Shown here in pieces: positions 10,314 through 20,813 of a stretch of DNA of 64,000 bases. The DNA lies in the NCBI GenBank assembly GCA_023525975.1, contig CM042032.1, positions 23,690,001-23,754,000 of the forward strand, written 5' to 3'. The notes below the pieces were generated by a model. That model was not told where the DNA came from, made no database searches, and saw nothing but the letters and a program-made list of their open reading frames with translations. The position numbers were made by a program, and so were the translations under genes. Source of the DNA: Smallanthus sonchifolius. Lineage: Eukaryota; Streptophyta; Magnoliopsida; Asterales; Asteraceae. Within the stretch, counting starts at the first letter, position 1. The number at the start of each line of letters is the position of its first letter.

Positions 10314-12265
10314 AAAAGCCCGTTTCATAATCGCGCGAGAGCATCTAAGTACCTGAAAAACATGCTTAAAAACATCAACATAAAGTTGAGCGAGTTTCAC
10401 GGGTTTAAACGAAAACATAAACGAATTTTTACGAACTATCAAGTAACTTGGACAAACATGTGATATGTCATAAGCTTACAAGGAATACAACTAGATGACA
10501 GTACCTAGAGCTTATAATCAAACCGAGACACGAATACAACATGTCCCCACGAATCCTTTCAAAATATATTCTCTCGTATGAATGACCGATCAGAGCTACT
10601 GATCACGAGAGTTGGCAGTCAGTCGCAAATAGATCTATCAACACACTTTGCGGCCTACACGAGGCTAATGATTATAACGACGGGGCTATTCATGAATGAC
10701 ATACACGAACACATAACGAAAGCCATTACTCGAGACCATCAAACGAACACATAACGTAACTCCAGTATCATGATAAATGAAGGAAAGCATGTTCTTCCCC
10801 CATAGTTTATAAAATAACAAAATAGTTTGAAAGGGGGCCGTGAAAAACTCACCTTGATAATGAAAGACGGAAAACGAGTGCTAGCAAAATACGACCACGA
10901 ACATGGGTTGACCTTAATAGTGCCCTAAACACGATGGACAATTTAATAACCGAACCTCAAGTCTTACAAGCAAGTTGTTCACTCAACCTACTTGACTTAT
11001 AATATTTTTAAAGAAATATTTATTTAAGCGACCCGTTGATGACTACGACACATGGTTATGTTTTTAACGAAAAACAGTGGATTACTCATACGTAGACAAT
11101 TTGGTGTTAATACTTATCAACAACCAAAATGAAAGTATGAAACTAGTAGCACATATATATACTCATACATATGCTTATAAGTCCTAAATCACATGTCAAA
11201 ATATTTGCACATAAGCACTTTTCAAGCAAAACGACTAACTTTTAAGGAACAAACTTCCAAATTTCTAACACATGATTTCATATAACATCATATATCATCA
11301 AAATATACCTAATAAAATATATTTCATCAAACAAAACAATCTTTCATTATTTTGACATAAAGTATCTAAACATGGCAATTTCTAGCACATACGTGACAAC
11401 CGAAACGTCAACGACAAGTACAAACGCATATTTCATAACATGAACTAATTATATACCTTAAGAGCTGTATTTTAATCATAAAATATACTCAAAATTACTG
11501 TTCAAAATCAGATTTAACAAATACACATTTTTCATGCCGAAAACTACCGTTTTAATCGACTAGTTTAGTGTAAAACCTAACGAAACGCAACCAAACACCA
11601 AGAATCATACAATTACTAAACATCTATATTTTAGACATAAAATATCATCATATTACAGCCATGATTCCAGATTTTCAAAATCTACATATTTTCGTACACA
11701 AATCTACCTTTTTAGCATCTTTTAAGCAACATAAACATGTCATACATGTAGCAAATCATCACAACCTAAATAACACTTTTAGACCTGATTATTATTATCA
11801 TAAAACATCACTTTTGTCATCATATTTCCAGATTTGAAACAATCTAAATGATCCATGCCAAAACCCTAGCTTAAATCATGCTTTTGGACAACAATCTTTA
11901 GTAATAAACACCTAAATCATCAATTAAATAATCCATGCATAAACTAACATATTTTTATGCAATAATATACCATTACTTACTGTTTGAAACAAACCATAAC
12001 AAAACATTTGATTGCATGTAAAGATCAAGTCCTAATTCAAATCTTTTTGCAAGATATGAACATATAAACATACATACGCCAATATATATACATATATACC
12101 CATCAAAACCTTCAATAATAAGAAATTATTTACTGATTTTAAATGTTTCAAAAAGATCCTTTTACTAAAGGTGAACAATACTTGCAAAAAATCAAAGCTT
12201 TCTTTAAGAAAAATAAGAAAGAGATGGAGATTCATACCACTTGACTAAATCAAGGAAGATACATA
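10314..12265 (-). mobile_element. LTR E, U5-side part, minus strand, split by element B
   Basis: This AT-rich 1.95 kb has no coding frame. It continues at 19877: removing element B and one copy of ACATA rejoins the sequence without a gap. Read on the minus strand it shows leader features seen in other LTRs here, including a TTTTTCAGGTAC acceptor-like site near 10357. Its left end is cut by the LTR of element A at 10313, so A probably inserted into this LTR. The E interior is not in the window. Confidence 0.55.
12159..12265. repeat. Left flank of element B, first copy
   Basis: About 107 bases (from ccttttactaaaggtgaac to the target site ACATA) precede the 5' LTR of B. The same sequence occurs at 17887-17994 immediately before the 3' LTR of B with very few differences. 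It is host LTR E sequence, not part of B. Confidence 0.9.
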
Positions 12266-12691
12266 TGTAACAACCTAAAAATAGTAATTTAGTAAATAAT
12301 AACGCTATAGAGACTTAATCGTCATAAAACAAAGGAAAAACGGATGGGCTTGGGCTCGGCTCCAACGGGCCGAGGGAAGCCCAGGTATATAAGGGCCGAG
12401 GCAGGCTTAGACTCTCATTTTCACCAACACTTGCAATCTAGAGAGAGAAAGGAGAGCTCGGGTCTAGAGAGAGAAAGTTGACGGATCGACCCGAAATTGA
12501 AGGAGCACGTTACTACTGAGCTCGTGAGCAAAACCTCCGAATCAGAATCACAATCCAGGTAACGATTCGACCTTAAACTGAGTTTTTCTTCGTTTTGGGG
12601 TTTCTCAGGTTTTAGCTAAATAGGAGATGTTTTTATGGATGAAACTTGAAAATAAGCTTAGAACTAGCATCTAGAATAAAAACCGCACCTT

Positions 12692-12937
12692 TTGATTAAA
12701 GAAAATTGCAAGATTGGCATGATCAGATTAACATGCAAGAATTTCGGACTTGTCAAGGAAGCAGGTCTTGCGTACTTATCAAGTACGCAAGAAGGATGTC
12801 ATGCGTATTTATCAAGTACGCATGATGAAAATCCTGCGTACTTATCATGTACGCAAGAAGAATATTCTGCGTACTTGTCAAGTACGCATAAGCAAGGCCC
12901 TGCGCACTTACTAAGTGCGCAGGCAGCAGACCAGTAA
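12692..12937 (+). other. Small LTR leader reading frame with 11-residue repeats
   Basis: An 81-codon frame runs through the hairpin array. Because the array period is 33 bases, the translation repeats an 11-residue unit with core AYLSSTQE/AYLSSTHE four times. The right LTR keeps the frame open (18393-18638) with several substitutions. It may be only a by-product of a 33-base period. No ribosome-level evidence is possible from sequence alone. Confidence 0.35.
12767..12923. repeat. Five-unit 33-bp hairpin array in 5' LTR of B
   Basis: Units start at 12767, 12800, 12833, 12866 and 12899. Unit 1 has a perfect 11-bp stem (arms CTTGCGTACTT and AAGTACGCAAG, loop ATC). Unit 2 has one G-U type change. 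Unit 5 has arms CCTGCGCACTT and AAGTGCGCAGG, a paired change on both sides of the stem. The array is downstream of the TATA box and so lies in the transcribed leader. Confidence 0.95.
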
Positions 12938-14440
12938 GTAAAGTCAGTATGTTTAGAATGATTAAACCGTTAGAGTCGGGATTGCGTCTGATGTGTATTT
13001 AACTACCTAATTCAGATCGTACGTGACATTGTTGGACCTTTGTTTAGGACAACCAAGACTAGCTTATCAGGTGAGTTCTATGTGCCCCCTTCTATGTTAT
13101 GTGCAAATCATTTTAAATGGTTTGGGGCTGAAGTGTATACACTAAATGAATAAATGCTATGAATGTCAATGTGATCATACGTGGTATACAAATATGTATA
13201 TATATACTTATATATGAAAATGAATTATGAATAAAGAATGAAACGCATGATTATAAAGAATGAATGAAAGAAGGACATAATGTAAATGAATGAAATCTTG
13301 CTTTATATTATATATATTGCATGTTATGAATGTATGTAAACGTTATGAACCCTTCTATGACAACGGCTACTTCGGTAGACGGACGACCACGTGACTATTT
13401 TGCAACCGGGACAAAAACGTTCCTTCGCAAGCTAAGACGTATAAAAAGGCAATAATGGATGGTCGAAGCAATTGCCTTAACTAAAGTAGAACGGTTGCAT
13501 ACATAATGGTCGCGTGGGAAACGGATGCCCTAGGGCAGATGGACAAAAGGACGGACTACGACGGTAGGACGGTTTAAGAGCGGACGGACAAAGGTTGCCT
13601 GACAGATTTAAGTTTGGACGGACGATTTTCTAGAGCCGGACGGTTAATTAAAATGGCTACGACGGTAGTTCTCACTGCGATGTCTTTGTGACATTCGCGA
13701 CAAGTATGATGGGTTGATCACCCTTAAGATTATGGCCAATAAGTGTTCTCCCCAAGTAAGTATGTATGTACATATGTATATACTTAATATGAATGTTATG
13801 TGAGAACAGTAAAGTAAAGAATATGTAAAAGCACGAATATTACGTATGTTATGTATACATATATAAAATATTCATGATAAGATAAATATTATGTATGATT
13901 GTCTTTAAACTAGAACTCACCAACGTTAGTTGACTTTAGTATACATTTCAGGTAGTGGAAGAAAGGGTCGTGCGATGGTGTGAAGGTTACCCGGCACAAG
14001 ACTAACATCCCACTTTTATATATGTTAAGACAATATTATGTATTTAATTGTTAAGACTTCCGTTGTTATGTTACGTTATGTAATGAATGAATTCGAATGT
14101 TTTAAATTTATGCTCAGTATTTATGACTAAATGTATGGACTCAAGCTGATTATGGGACCAACGCACGGATGTAAGTATGGGTAACCAATGCCAACGCCAG
14201 CACGGTAAGTAAGTACTAGAGTTAATACACTTGGATAAGAATAGATATCTTAACTTAGAACAAATAGATGTCAATGTCACAACCGATTTAAAGAGTTTTG
14301 AACCCGAAAAGCAATGTAAATTAGTAATCACAAACAGGTCACTGTAATTAAAAATTTACCTTGCTTGTACTGTTCCAAACTATGATCTGAAGAAATGACA
14401 TTGATGTATTCCCTTTATAACTATCAGGAAACTAGGAACT

Positions 14441-15595
14441 ATGGCGGGTGGAGGAAGAACAGGATGCCGAGGCGGTCGTACTGGCCGAGTCGGTAGACCT
14501 CCATTGAATCAAAGACATGAAGAGGAAGAGAGTGTGCACGCAGAACACACTGAGAGTGTGCACGAAACAGAGGTGATCCCATCTGGGAACAACAGTCAAG
14601 GGCCTCTACAGTTAGAACCAGAGGTCAGGGATGCTATTGCCCGTGAAGTCGTACTCACTCTGAAGAAGGTATTGCCTGATCTACTATCCGAGGCACTAAA
14701 GAAAAGTAGAGAGAAGGATGAAGGAGACCATGAAGAGAAAGTGTATGACAGTGATGGGGATGAAGTGAAGGTGGGATCAAGCAACCGTGGGTGCACTTAC
14801 AAAGGTTTCAAGGACGGAGACCCACCCAAGTTCGATGGGAACAAGGATTCAGTGGCTACGTTCGAATGGATTGAGAGGATGAACGTTGTAGTCAACATCA
14901 GTGAGTGTCGACCGGACCAGGCTGTTAAGTATGTTGCCCATTCTTTCACCAATGAGGCACTAAGTTGCTGGAGGAACATTCAGAGGACAAAGTTGCCAAA
15001 CGCTCTGGCCAGAATGACATGGGAAGATCTGAAGAAGTTGATAGTCCAAAAGTTTTGTCCCCAGAATGAAATTGATCGAATGAAAAATGAATTCCTAAAC
15101 TTCAAGGCTGGCAGCAAGATGCACAGCCAGTATACTTCCAGGTTCAATGAACTAGCTCAACTGGTATCCCACCTGGTGGAGACGGAAGAACGAATGATTA
15201 AGTACTATGTGAAGGGCCTACCTCAAAAGGTCTGTGTTCATGTGAAAGCTAATCTACCCTCGACCTTCGAGTCAGTAGTGAATCTGAGCGGAATCGTCTA
15301 CGACGATTATGCCAATGAGGACCCGGCACCTGAGACACAAAAGAGAAAGTAGGAGAACCCGTCTAGAGGCACCGGAAAGGGAAATGTAACAACTGAAATT
15401 AAGAAACCAAGGTCGGATGAATATGAAACATGCAAGAAATGTGGAAGGCAACATCTCGGCGAGTGTCGAATCAGTACCACCATGTGTTATAAGTGCGGGA
15501 GGCCGGGGCACTACTCCCAAGATTGTTTGAAGGACGTCAAGTGCAAAAGTTGTGGAAGATATGGACACCAGACAAGGGATTGTAAGAAAAACCGA
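14441..15595 (+). pseudogene. gag: Gag of element B
   Basis: The ATG at 14441 opens a Gly/Arg-rich N-terminus. The capsid-like retrotransposon gag domain follows, with FDGNKDSVATFEWIERM near 14832-14880. A TAG at 15350-15352 replaces the Trp codon of element C. Two CCHC knuckles, CYKCGRPGHYSQDC and CKSCGRYGHQTRDC (about 15485-15585), follow in the same frame. One extra A near 15590 then shifts the frame into the protease. Gag would form the particle and bind RNA. The leader at 14129-14440 is non-coding and lacks the primer-binding site seen in C. Confidence 0.9.
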
Positions 15596-17886
15596 ACAAT
15601 CCGGTTCGGGAAAGGAAAAGGAAGCTGAAAAGGAACAACCGCAGGCTAGGACTCGAGCCTACGCCCTGACTGAGGAGGAAGCAAGGGGAAACCTTGATGT
15701 TGTGTCAGGTACGTTCCTAGTTAATAACGAACATGCTGCTATTTTATTTGAATCTGGTGCTAGTAAAAGCTTTATATCCAATGCATTTAGTCGTAAACTA
15801 GATTGCACTATCAACACCATAGTAAAGGCCTTTAGCGTACAAACTGCCGTTGGAAAAAATTCGACAGTATTTCAAGTAACAGATGATTGCATCATAGAAA
15901 TAGAGGGTCATAAGTTGCCTTCTAGATTGTTCCTCCTCACCTTAGGAGGATTCGATATAGTATTGGGTATGGATTGGCTAGCTGCCAATGAAGCTCAAAT
16001 CATATGTAAACGTAAGAGGATACACCTCAAAGCTCCAAGCGACAGCCCAATTACAGTTTATGGGGATTGGAATTGCACGATGCCGAACATTATCTCGATG
16101 ATCAAGGCCGAAAGTTACATGAGGCATGGTTGCGAAGTTTATCTGGCATATGTTATTGATGATAGAATGAAAATGAATGAACTCAAGAATGTACCCGTGG
16201 TGTATAACTTTTCGGAAGTATTCCCTGAGGATCTACCTGGGTTACCACCCGATCGGGAAATAGAATCTCAGATTGACTTACTGCCAGGAGCTGAGCCAGT
16301 TGCCAAAGCCCCCTACCGATTGGCTCCATCAGAAATGAAAGAATTGATGTCTCAACTAGAGGAACTAACAGAAAAAGGATTTATTAGACCGAGCATCTCA
16401 CCATGGGGCGCTCCGGTACTATTTGTGAAGAAGAAGGACGGCAGCATGCGCATGTGCATTGACTACCGCGAGTTGTACAAGAGGACAGTAAAGAACAAAT
16501 ACCCACTGCCTAGAATAGACGACCTTTTTGATCAACTTCAAGGTGCGAGTTGGTTCTCAAAGATCGATCTTAGGTCGGGTTACCATCAGTTGAAAGTAAG
16601 AGAAAAAGAAGTACCAAAGACCGTGTTTCGCACGCGTTATGGGCATTATGAGTTTCTCGTGATGTCCTTCGGATTGACCAACGCACCAGCAGCGTTCATG
16701 GATTTGATGAATAGAGTATGTCGACCAATGTTGGATCGATCGGTGATAGTTTTTATAGACGACATACTGGTATATTCGAAAAGCGAGGGTGATCACCACT
16801 GTCACTTAAGAGAGGTTCTAGAGGTGCTAAAGCAGGAAAAGGTGTACGCAAAATTCTCCAAATGCGCGTTCTGGCTTAGGGAAGTCCAATTCCTAGGTCA
16901 TGTAATAAACCCAAACGGAATCATGGTGGATCCTGCAAAGATCAAGACAGTAAAGGAATGGAACGTCCCAAAGACACCAACAGAGATACGAAGTTTTCTG
17001 GGATTGGCAGGCTACTATCGAAGGTTCATTCAATATTTTTTAAATAATAGCCTCGCCACTAACAAAGTTGACACGGAAGAAAGTGAAATATGATTGGGGT
17101 CCAACCCAAAACAACGCGTTTGAGGAACTTAAGGCATGATTAACCCAAGCTCCAGTCTTGGCACTACCTGAGTCAAATGCACCATCTACCCAGATCACAA
17201 AAGCCTGAAGTACCTTTTCAGGCAAAAGGAATTAAACATGAGGCAAAGGAGGTGGTTAGAGTTACTGAAAGACTATGACTGTGAGATATTGTACCATCCA
17301 GGCAAGGCAAACGTGGTGGCTGACGCTTTAAGCAGAAAGGAAGAATCGGAACCTATACGGATCAAAGCGTGTCAGCTGATTATAACACCAGATTTGATGA
17401 GTGAAATATCAAAGGCACAAGATGAAGCACTATTAGAAAAGAAATATAAAACGGGAAAGAATAGTAGGACAACAAGGGAATTTGGATGCAAATGCATACG
17501 GTGTACGAACTAGGTTTGGCCGAATGTGGATACCTAAGATTGGTGAGCTTAGAGTCAAAATACTCTATGAGGCCCATAAGTCTCGCTATTCTATCCACCC
17601 CAGGACAAAAAAAATGTATCAAGACTTGAAGAAAGTGTACTGGTGGCCTGGCATGAAGAATGATGTGACAGAGTACGTGAGCAAGTGCCTAACGTGTTCT
17701 CTAGTTAAGGCCGAGCACCAGAAACCATGCGGTAAAATGCAACCTCTACCAATATAGGAATGGAAGTGGGAGGAGATCACGATGGACTTCATTACCAACC
17801 TACCGCGAACAGCTAAAAGCAATGATACCATCTGGGTGATCATCGACCGCTTGATGAAAAGTGCTCACTTCTTGCCAATACGTGAG
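15596..17886 (+). pseudogene. pol: Pol of element B: protease, RT, RNase H, partial integrase
   Basis: The open frame 15552-17093 carries the protease motif as ESGASKSFIS (about 15749), where C has DSGASKSFIS, so the catalytic Asp is Glu. RT is complete to its connection region, with YPLPRIDDLFDQLQG near 16500 and the active-site FIDDILVYS near 16755. An extra T near 17035 shifts the frame. About 190 bases of RNase H are missing at 17171, then RNase H and the zinc-binding part of integrase follow in pieces (17238-17513, 17482-17757, 17782-17886) with stops. Integrase ends at RET near 17886, before most of the catalytic core. Confidence 0.9.
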
Positions 17887-17994
17887 ACTTTTACTAAAGG
17901 TGAACAATACTTGCAAAAAATCAAAGCTTTCTTTAAGAAAAATAAGAAAGAGATGGAGATCCATACCATTTGACTAAATCAAGGAAGATACATA
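17887..17994. repeat. Second copy of the left flank of B, inside B
   Basis: The sequence duplicates 12159-12265, including its last five bases ACATA, and abuts the right LTR. The join to integrase (RET codons, then tttactaaagg) shares CTT between the two parental sequences. Normal transposition cannot place host flank inside an element, so this marks a later recombination. Confidence 0.9.
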
Positions 17995-19871
17995 TGTAAC
18001 ACCCCAAATATAGTAGTTTAGTAAATAATAACGATATAGAGACTTAATCATCATAAAACAAAAGAAAAACGCCGAGGAAGCCCAGGTATATAAGGGCCGA
18101 GGCAGGCTTAGACTCTCATTTTCACCAACACTTGCAATCTAGAGAGAGAAAGGAGAGCTCGGGTCTAGAGAGATAAAGTTGACAGATCGACCCGAAATTG
18201 AAGGAGCACGTTACTACTGAGCTCGTGAGCAAAACCTCTGAATCAGAATCACAATCCAGGTAACGATTCGACCTTAAACTGAGTTTTTCTTCGTTTTGGG
18301 GTTTCTCGGGTTTTAGCTAAATAGGAGATATTTTTATGGATGAAACTTGAAAATAAGCTTAGAACTAGCATCTAGAATGAAAACCGCACCTTTTGATTAA
18401 AGAAAGTTGCAAGATTGGCATGATCAGATTAACATGTAAGAATTTCAGACTTGTCCAGGAAGCAAGTCTTGCGTACTTTTCAAGTACGCAAGAAGGATGT
18501 CATGCGTATTTATCAAGTATGCATGAGGAAAATCCTGCGTACTTATCAAGTACGCAAGAAGAATGTTCTGCGTACTTGTCAAGTACGCATGAGCAAGGCC
18601 GTTCGCACTTACTAAGTGCGCTGGCAGCAGACAAGTAAGTAAAGTCAGTATATTTAGAATGATTAAACCGTTAGAGTCGGGATTGGGTCTGATGTTTATT
18701 TAACTACCTAATTCAGATCGTACGTGACATTGTTGGACCTTTGTTTAGGACAACCAAGACTAGCTTATCAGGTGAGTTCTATATGCCCCCTTCTATGTTA
18801 TGTGCAAATCATTTTAAATGTTTTGGGGCTGAAGTGTATATACTAAATGAATAAATGCTATGAATGTCAATGTAATCATACGTGGTATACAAATATGTAT
18901 ATTATACTTATATATGAAAATGAATTATGAATAAAGAATGAAACGTATGATATTAAAGAATGAATGAAAGAAGGACATAACGTAAATGAATGAAATCTTG
19001 CTTTATATTATATATATTGCATGTTATGAATGTATGTAAACGTTATGAACCCTTCTATGACAACGTCTACTTCGGTAGACGGACGACCACGTGACTATTT
19101 TGCAACCGGGACAAATACGTTCCTTCGCAAGCTAGGACGTATAAAAAGGCACTAATGGATGGTCGAAGCAATTGCCTTAACTAAAGTAGAACGGTTTCAT
19201 ACGTAATGGTCACCTGGGAAACGGATGCCCCAGGGCAGACGGACAAAAGGACGGACTACGACGGTAGGACGGTTTAAGAGCGGACGGACAAAGGTTGCCG
19301 GACGGATTTAAGTTTCGACGGACGGTTTTCTAGAGCCGGAAGGTTAATAAAAAGGGCTACGATGGTAGTTCTCACTGCGATGTCTTTGTGACATTCGTGA
19401 CAAGTATGATGGGTTGATCACCCTTAAGATTATGGCCAATAAGTGTTCTCCCCAAATAAGTATGTATGTACATATGTATATACTTAATATGAATGTTGTG
19501 CGAGAATAGTAAAGTAAAGAATATGTAAAAGCACGAATATTACGTATGTTATGTATACATATATAAAATATTCATGATAAGATAAATATTATGTATGATT
19601 GTCTTTAAACTAGAACTCACCAGCGTCAGCTGACTTTTAGTATACATTTTAGGTAGTGGAAGAATGGGTCGTGCGATGGCGTGAAGGTTACCCGGCACAA
19701 GACTGACATCCCACTTTTATATATGTTAAGACAATATTATGTATTTAATTGTTAAGACTTCCGTTGTTATGTAATAAATGAATTCGAATGTTTTAAATTT
19801 ATGCTCAGTATTTATGACTATGTTTATGAGTAAATCCAACAATTGAGGTTACCCAGGAATGGGGCCTTGCA
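17995..19871 (+). repeat. 3' LTR of element B
   Basis: It begins TGTAACACCCC and ends CCTTGCA, followed by the target duplication ACATA. The TATA box TATATAAG is at 18087-18094. About 27 bases upstream of the TATA box are missing relative to the left LTR. Together with the flank copy and ACATA on each side it has the form of a complete solo LTR. Confidence 0.9.
18468..18624. repeat. Hairpin array in 3' LTR of B
   Basis: Same five-unit, 33-base array as at 12767-12923. Unit 2 here has arms CATGCGTATTT and AAGTATGCATG, and the last unit has lost pairing at its outer bases (TTCGCACTT against AAGTGCGCT). The leader reading frame 18393-18638 is still open. Confidence 0.9.
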
Positions 19872-19876
19872 ACATA

Positions 19877-20813
19877 GAAGAAATGGAAGATGATGAATGG
19901 TTTTCTTTAGTGCTTGCTTCACCACACTTGATTCTTCAAGTAAAAGTTCAAGAACACTCAAAAGAACTCAAGAATGCTTGCAAAATACTTAGAGAGAACA
20001 TGATAGAAAGGTGTGGGATTGAAGTATGAAATTGATGTGGTATTTATAGGGGGTGGGGGTGGGGTTTATGGCCAAGAGAGGGAGAGAGGAGAGAGTGTGT
20101 GAAGTGACATGCTCCTCTAAAATCTCATGCAAATAAATGATCAAATTTGTGGAGTGTAGTTTTGTACAAAATATGTAAGGAATCAAATGAGTATGTTTAA
20201 TACTTGATTAGGGTGTGGGACCCACTTCATGGCTGATTTTAAGAGAGAGAGTTCTTCTAGAACCTTATTTGTTTTATAAAAACTACACCACACAAGTGTA
20301 GGTGACATTTTATAAAAATTACAACACTTTTATAACATTTTACCACTTTAAACATGGTTTTTCATCAAAATAAAAATATATAAAATACCCACTAATTATT
20401 TTCTATCATAATTAGTAAAAATAATAATTTTTGTTAACAGTTCATTTTAACTCATCCGGTACGCGATTGTACCGGGTAAAACGCAACGAAAATCACCGAA
20501 AGCGATATTTAACAAGTAGCACATAATTTTCACATATAATCCCCTAATATAAACCATTTTATATAATTTTCATCAAAACTGATATTTTTAAGGTTAACCG
20601 GGTCGTCACCAACGCTAAATACAGACATTTTACCGATACGCGGTACCGAAATTTCTGAAACTTCACGAAATGCAAACCTATGCATACGAAGGGCTTTGCT
20701 AGACTTTATAATGACCTAATTAACTGAAATTAAGTCTAAGACTCACATAATTAAATTATGTACGTGTTCTAAGGTTATACGGTAAATAACCTTAAAATTG
20801 TCGGATGTCACAC
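19877..20813 (-). mobile_element. LTR E, U3-side part with TATA box, minus strand
   Basis: Reading minus, the LTR starts TGTGACATCCGAC at 20813, is AT-rich, and has TATAAATA at 20048-20041 followed by a leader that runs through 19872, across the B insertion, to 10314. No PPT is seen to the right of 20813, so this is not evidently the 3' LTR of an element lying to the right. No coding frame is supported. Confidence 0.5.

Larger units (their letters stand above)
12266..14128 (+). repeat. 5' LTR of element B, 3' end deleted
   Basis: It begins TGTAACAACC and lacks the last 52 bases present in the right LTR. The TATA box TATATAAG is at 12386-12393. Downstream are a splice-donor-like CCAGGTAACG (about 12555), a hairpin array (12767-12923), a second donor-like CAGGTGAGTT (about 13070), a GGACGG-rich stretch (13535-13680) and an acceptor-like TTTCAGGTAG (about 13948). 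The region 13071-13940 has no gene. Confidence 0.9.
12266..19871 (+). mobile_element. Chromovirus B (Ty3/gypsy, Tekay-like), rearranged
   Basis: The left LTR (12266-14128) and right LTR (17995-19871) are near-identical apart from small deletions and frame gag and pol of the same family as element C. ACATA occurs before the left LTR (12261-12265), before the right LTR (17990-17994) and after it (19872-19876). Pol stops abruptly inside integrase at about 17886 and is followed by a copy of the left flank. The end of the left LTR and the primer-binding site are deleted. The element cannot transpose by itself. Confidence 0.9.

Noticed and set aside
12767..12923. Possible CRISPR-like array of repeats and spacers
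   Set aside because: Units are hairpins within an LTR of a plant retrotransposon; spacers are not unique and no cas genes exist.
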